Part shown: one piece after another, positions 59,941-64,000 of the stretch
Position numbering within the stretch: the first letter of the stretch is position 1
How the letters are laid out: every line of letters begins with the position of its first letter
NCBI GenBank assembly: GCA_001465935.1
Contig: LNKV01000021.1
Span: 94,501-158,500 of the forward strand
DNA length: 64,000 nt
Origin: Clarireedia homoeocarpa
Lineage: Eukaryota; Ascomycota; Leotiomycetes; Helotiales; Rutstroemiaceae
Direction: 5' to 3'
The notes under the pieces: generated by a model
Database searches by the model: none
Told to the model about the DNA's origin: nothing
Seen by the model: only the letters and a program-made list of their open reading frames with translations
Position numbers and translations under genes: made by a program

Positions 59941-60008
59941 CAATCCATAGCATGAATACTTGTCAATCCATAGCATGAATACTTGTCAATCCATAGCATG
60001 AATACTTT
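59941..60008. repeat. 23-bp tandem repeat, three units
   Basis: Unit starts CAATCCATAGCATGAATACT and ends TGT. Three copies, the last missing its final bases; the copies are essentially identical, so the expansion is recent. Just before it (about 59915-59935) CTGTCAA is repeated three times. Confidence 0.9.
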
Positions 60009-60330
60009 CCAAAGGTACTTTTGTAGGTGACAAATCGTCGAGCATTGGGGACTGTACACGGTCAAGCAACTCGCAACTCGCAAGCAAGAATTTGATAAAG
60101 ATGCAGGAATATGGAGTAATAGTGGAGCCCCTTGATCGCTTGGACGGTTTCATGCCCGAACGAAGTCGTCTCTCGGTTCCTCCCCAGCGAAGTTTATGTG
60201 CGTTTCTGTGCTAGCGATGGAGACATTGCTCCGTACTAGTCGCAACTCCACAGTACGAGCACTTTTCTGCTGTGTGCACGGATGGCAGGGCGGGAGCCAC
60301 ACTTACAGGAGAGTGCGACTTTCTCTTGCG

Positions 60331-60483
60331 TAGACAAACTCCCGTTCTATAGACAAACTCCCGTTCTACTCTTGTTCTATAGACTTTTCATACTGTTCTA
60401 TAGACTTTGCATACTGTTCTATAAGACTTTTCATACTTGTTCTATAGACTTTTCATACTGCTCTATAGACAAACTCCCGTGCT
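60331..60483. repeat. Composite tandem repeat around GTTCTATAGAC
   Basis: The core TTCTATAGAC recurs several times. It alternates with either AAACTCCCG or TTTTCATACTG, giving units of about 20-24 bp. The array opens and closes with the AAACTCCCG form and holds the TTTTCATACTG form in the middle. Copies carry single changes. Non-coding. Confidence 0.85.
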
Positions 60484-60649
60484 TTTTCATAGTCGAACCC
60501 CAAAAAAACAAACTAATCCCATAGTTACCTAGTAAGCTCTAACTTAGTATATATACATAACAAGTACATGCCCTAGGCCGAACCGGGAAAAGACATCATC
60601 GTGGTACACAATACTAGTACATACTTCGAAGTACGTCCAACCCCTCACC

Positions 60650-60715
60650 ACATCCACATCCACATCCACATCCACTTCCACATCCACTTCCACTTCCACA
60701 TCCACCCCCATCCCC
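60650..60715. repeat. ATCCAC/TTCCAC hexanucleotide repeat
   Basis: About ten hexamers, mostly ATCCAC with TTCCAC variants. Non-coding, in the distal promoter region of the velvet gene. Confidence 0.85.
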
Positions 60716-61505
60716 CATCCACACACACATCCCATCGCCCATATCCACATGTCCAACATGCGGAAACACGAAACTCGCCAGACATGCTCCCAAGTCCTTT
60801 AGTACATGTCAAAACCTATTTTCATCTAATCCTGTCCTTCACTGCCGCTTCAAGACACATCAACCCATACAAAGTACTTCGTACGTCCGCGCCGTCGCTC
60901 CACTCATCAAATCATTTCGACCAACCACCGAATCCTGCCCACTTTATGCAGAAGGTTGCACTTGCAAAACTTCCTCACCCGGGTTCTTGGGTTTTTCAAA
61001 GTTTGTTCAGAAGGCCTCTACCCATGCCCCATGTTCTGTATTAGGTCGTCCCGTTCCGTCACCTCGTCCTCCATGCTTCTTTCCTATATCTCCCCACGCC
61101 TCTTCCCACCCCATCAAATGAAAGGTCCCCACCTCCACCCTCTTCACCAATGTTCAGTCTCGGAAGTTACACACGCAAGCATAACTTCACATAGCTATTC
61201 GTATTCATGCGCGGCCACTCAGACTTCGAACTCTCAAACAAATACCTGATTCTCCGTCCTCCTCGGCCATTTCCACACACGCCTGCTGTGCTGTTCGAGC
61301 AATTGCTGATCCCCGTTCTGTTGCTTCCTTCCCGACTCCGAGAGGTTCATGTTACTTCAAGGTAATCCATTCATCCGAACCCCCCCCCCGTCCACGACTT
61401 CTGCAGATCTAATGTTCCGATACTTAGCTTATGCAGATACCTCTTCCCTTATCCAACACCGACACTGTCTACGAGATCGCAATCTATTTCACGATTTGCA
61501 CCAAA

Positions 61506-62706
61506 ATGTACCAGCCGGGTCGTGACGCTCTTCCAATATACCGACCGATAGATGGCAGATCTTCGAGTTATCGTCGGGAGCCGTTGCCGTACCACGACAA
61601 CGGCGACGATCGAGCACATATGCCCGATCTTAATCCGCCGATTCTACCATCCATATCTACGCTGATACAATCCATAGATCAGACAGAGGAGAATAGCCTA
61701 CCCGATGATCGTTATCGTTCGCCGTCGCAAGGGCTGCGGTCGCCTGTGGAACTGGACCGTCCCATGTACCTCCACCAACAGCAGCCACGAAGTCCTCGTG
61801 AACTAGATCGGAATTTCAAGCAATCGCAAAGTCCGGTTGCCTTGTATTCAACCGCCCCTTCGACCCCCACTACAGCGTTGTTTGACACAAGGGAAAGGTC
61901 GATACCTCTACAAAACAGTGGTCCACTCGCAGCCCCTGCCAGGTATGTTTGGCTCTATTCCTCCTGCCCATTGAACGCTCATTGAGATCAGAAGACCCAC
62001 GCCACAACCTCGACAGAAACCACAATGCAAGCTCGTGATCCTCCAGCAGCCAATATCCGCACGCGCCTGTGGGTATGGAGACAAGGACCGGCGAATGATT
62101 GATCCACCACCAATCTTGACATTTGAGGTGCTTGATAATGAGACTCAGCAAGTCGTTGGCTCAAAGGAGAGAAATAAGATGTTGAGAGGATTCATGCCGG
62201 TCGTGCATTGCTCTTTATGGAACCCATACACAAATTCCGTCGACGACACCATTGAAGGTTCTGTTGATAGACGAAATCAAAGAAGGATGGTCGGCTCTAT
62301 GGTCTGCAACGGCTACAAAACAGCGCTTAGTCACGGCGAGGAGCGCTTCTATTTCACCTTTGCTGATTTATCTGTTCGGTTTCCGGGTGAATATCAACTG
62401 ATGTTCCGGTTGACATTGATTGACCAAGCACCTCTGATGATGAAGGTCTCCAATGCTATCATCAGCCCTCTCCTAAGTGACGTGTTTACTGTTCACAATG
62501 CTAAGGACTTTGAGGGTATGAGACCGAGCTCGGAACTTGCGAAAGCTCTGGTGAACCAAGGTTATCCGAACATTCTCAAGATCAAGAAAGGCAACGCAAA
62601 GACCATTGCGTTATGTGACCAAGGGGGCCAGGACGGTGATGGCGATGAAGATGAGGACATGGACGACATTGCTGGTGGTTCTGCCCGAAAGCGTAGACGC
62701 GAGTGA
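61506..62706 (+). CDS. Velvet-domain regulator, VelC-like
   Basis: Two exons, 61506-61942 and 61992-62706, give 383 residues; the 49-nt intron starts GTATGT. The start is MYQPGRDALPIYRP; an in-frame ATG at 61431 would add 25 residues. Residues 1-155 are disordered, Pro/Ser/Arg-rich. The velvet domain spans about 159-350: KLVILQQPISARACG, DKDRRMIDPPPILTFEV, VHCSLWN, FYFTFADLSVRFPGEYQLMF, SDVFTVHNAKDFEGM. An acidic stretch (GDGDEDEDMDDIAGG) and a basic NLS-like end (ARKRRRE) follow. Velvet proteins form NF-kappaB-like DNA-binding dimers linking light, development and secondary metabolism. The long N-terminal extension and ACG...DRR..DPPPI favour VelC; VosA remains possible, and VelB is less likely because the usual large insertion is absent. 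Nuclear location is inferred. Confidence 0.85.
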
Positions 62707-63377
62707 GCTCTGTTCCTATTGCATAAGGTGTTTGGTTTGTTGTTCGTTGCGGGATTCTTTCCAAGGCATGGTGTTCGGGGTTCCAAAAGGGGGGGAAAGA
62801 TGAGTTTGTTGCACGCTCCGGAGATTACAAAACATGATTTTATGAATACATGAAGGATGATGGACGACATTTGGTTCCTTGTGCTGGTACTTTTACTACG
62901 GGTTTGGGGGACTTTTTGGTAGTAGGTACTTGGATGGAGCTTCGATGAATCTAACATAAAAATATTGTTATTATAGGACGACTATTATATACCCACTCAA
63001 GAGAAGAAGATATGCTCTATACCATATATTTTCTTTCCTACATGTTGTTCTACCTATTTGTGTTCTAGCCATCTAACTCCTGATCGATTTGCCCATATAA
63101 AAATGCAAGCCACAGCCACAGCCACAGCTTGAACGCTCTTGCCACATAAGGCTGAAAGTTCACAAAAAAGGCTGAGATCTTCAAAAATTCATCCCCGCTA
63201 TGAAATCGACGAGCCTAAATCACGTATCTAATCTAGATAAGGCTAGTCTCACCCGCCCTCCTATGCCCCACCACCAAAAACTTTCTGTCCGCGCCGACTG
63301 AGATTCTTTTTTCTCTTTTCCTCCTTCCCTCTGGCATAAGCCAGGAAGGGCACCATAAATTTTCAATTCACGCGAAA
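62707..63377. other. Intergenic spacer, velvet gene to CTP synthase
   Basis: About 670 bp. It includes a CCACAG hexamer repeat at 63110-63127 and a pyrimidine-rich leader (about 63305-63335) just upstream of the CTP synthase ATG. No other feature. Confidence 0.45.
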
Positions 63378-64000
63378 ATGAAGTACGTTCTTGTATCTGG
63401 AGGTATGTATTGATTCTTTCCTATATATATGTGTGTTGAAACCCATCGAAACAGTTAACTAACAGTGCTGGTGTTCAGGTGTGATTTCCGGCATTGGAAA
63501 GGGCGTAATTGGTATGTTTTGAAACAGCTGCCTGCAGGAACTCAACGCAGAAGTTGCGCCTTGTGGTGAAAATCATACTGATGAATTGGCTGCGGCAGCC
63601 TCTTCCACCGGCTTGTTGCTCAAGACAATTGGATTAAAGATATGTTCCGCATGTTACGATTCTGCGAGAACTCTTGAGCTGACCTCGAAAGCACGTTACG
63701 TCCATCAAAATCGATCCCTATATGAACGTCGATGCTGGGACCATGGCCCCTACCGAGTATGCAGTACATTTCCTCTGCGACTCAATTCTGGACTAACGTC
63801 ATCATACGCAGACACGGGGAGGTCTTTGTTCTCGACGATGGAGGAGAGGTCGATCTTGACTTGGGGAATTACGAACGCTATCTCAACATTACCCTCACTC
63901 GCGAAAATAACATCACAACGGGAAAGATCTATGCGCATGTCATTGAGCGCGAACGCAAGGGTGATTATCTTGGGAAGACTGTCCAAGTTGTGCCACACTT
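63378..64000 (+). CDS. URA7: CTP synthase (5' part, truncated by window edge)
   Basis: Exons 63378-63402, 63479-63511, 63599-63639, 63695-63756 and 63812 to beyond 64000. The enzyme converts UTP to CTP using ATP and glutamine. The readable part is the highly conserved amidoligase N-terminus: MKYVLVSGGVISGIGKGVI, SSTGLLLKTIGLKVTSIKID, PYMNVDAGTMAPTEHGEVFV, LDDGGEVDLDLGNYERYL, ERERKGDYLGKTVQVVPH. The P-loop-like GGVISGIGKG is intact. Four introns (76, 87, 55, 55 nt) interrupt the first 54 codons, a density common in fungal housekeeping genes. Introns 1, 2 and 4 are GT-AG. Intron 3 (63640-63694) only keeps the conserved GLKVTSIKID if it starts ATATGT and ends CAC, an AT-AC intron. The glutaminase half lies outside the window. 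Confidence 0.92.
63640..63694 (+). other. Candidate AT-AC intron in CTP synthase
   Basis: The 55-nt intron begins ATATGTTCCG and ends GAAAGCAC. Splicing there gives GGA TTA AAG / GTT ACG TCC, reading GLKVTS as in yeast Ura7. The GT inside (GTTCCG) with the AAAG acceptor shifts the frame. A GAGCTGACC branch-site-like sequence lies about 17 nt before the end. ATATGT looks like the common GTATGT donor with its first base changed, so a U2-type AT-AC intron is more likely than a U12-type one (ATATCC). Confidence 0.65.

Larger units (their letters stand above)
54738..61505. other. 6.8-kb spacer with minisatellites, PIK1 to velvet gene
   Basis: No supported gene. Simple repeats: GGAC/GGAT units (55255-55310), a purine AAG/AGG tract (55865-55925), a poly-A run (about 56110-56125), GAGA-containing 24-26-bp units (59311-59382), GTAT units (59643-59669), and the arrays at 59941-60008, 60331-60483 and 60650-60715. 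Long open frames here sit on purine/pyrimidine-biased DNA and lack motifs. From about 60830 to 61430 the plus strand is pyrimidine-rich and probably forms the velvet gene promoter and leader. Confidence 0.5.

Overview
The window looks like nuclear DNA of a filamentous ascomycete. Its genes are split by short introns, mostly 50-110 nt, with GTATGT/GTAAGT-type donors, CTAAC/CTGAC-like branch sites and AG acceptors. The gene set is typically fungal: a Zn2Cys6 regulator, a velvet regulator, NuA4 Eaf1/Vid21, a CYP52-clan P450, xylitol dehydrogenase and GH2 beta-mannosidase. The style of the proteins suggests Leotiomycetes/Sclerotiniaceae, but that assignment is an inference made without any search.

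Left part (1-32 kb), gene-rich: the 5' portion of a Zn2Cys6 transcription factor (-, runs off the left edge); an INSIG-domain sterol-regulation protein (+); EAF1/VID21, the NuA4 scaffold (+, 4 exons); SPP2, a G-patch splicing factor (+) with a perfect 17-bp inverted repeat just past its stop; a tandem-repeat spacer; a cytochrome P450 (+); a COQ10-like coenzyme-Q-binding protein (-); a Ser/Thr-rich orphan (+); xylitol dehydrogenase (+); a cytosolic beta-mannosidase (-) with a CreA-like palindrome in its promoter; a possible 47-residue two-exon gene (+); a six-exon dienelactone hydrolase (-), divergent from phosphatidylinositol synthase PIS1 (+); and an uncharacterised 627-residue protein whose N-terminus carries four copies of a 16-residue motif.

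Middle part (32.2-48.7 kb), gene-poor: long stretches of microsatellites and no recognisable housekeeping gene. Splicing by eye reveals two paralogous three-exon genes on the same strand about 3 kb apart. They encode 79- and 86-residue single-pass membrane proteins, have identical intron phases and equal-length second exons, and differ mostly at synonymous positions. This is the best candidate for an undescribed gene family here.

Right part (48.7-64 kb): a seven-exon MFS sugar transporter (+), the phosphatidylinositol 4-kinase PIK1 (+, 4 exons), a 6.8-kb spacer rich in minisatellites, a VelC-like velvet regulator (+), and the 5' part of CTP synthase (+, runs off the right edge). The third CTP synthase intron appears to have AT-AC rather than GT-AG ends.

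Functional links are loose, as expected in a fungal genome. PIS1 makes the phosphatidylinositol that PIK1 phosphorylates. CTP synthase supplies CTP for CDP-diacylglycerol, the PIS1 substrate. Xylitol dehydrogenase, beta-mannosidase and the sugar transporter belong to carbohydrate use. Exon structures were assembled by hand. For the complete multi-exon genes the exon lengths sum to a multiple of three, which supports them; transcript data would be the real test.
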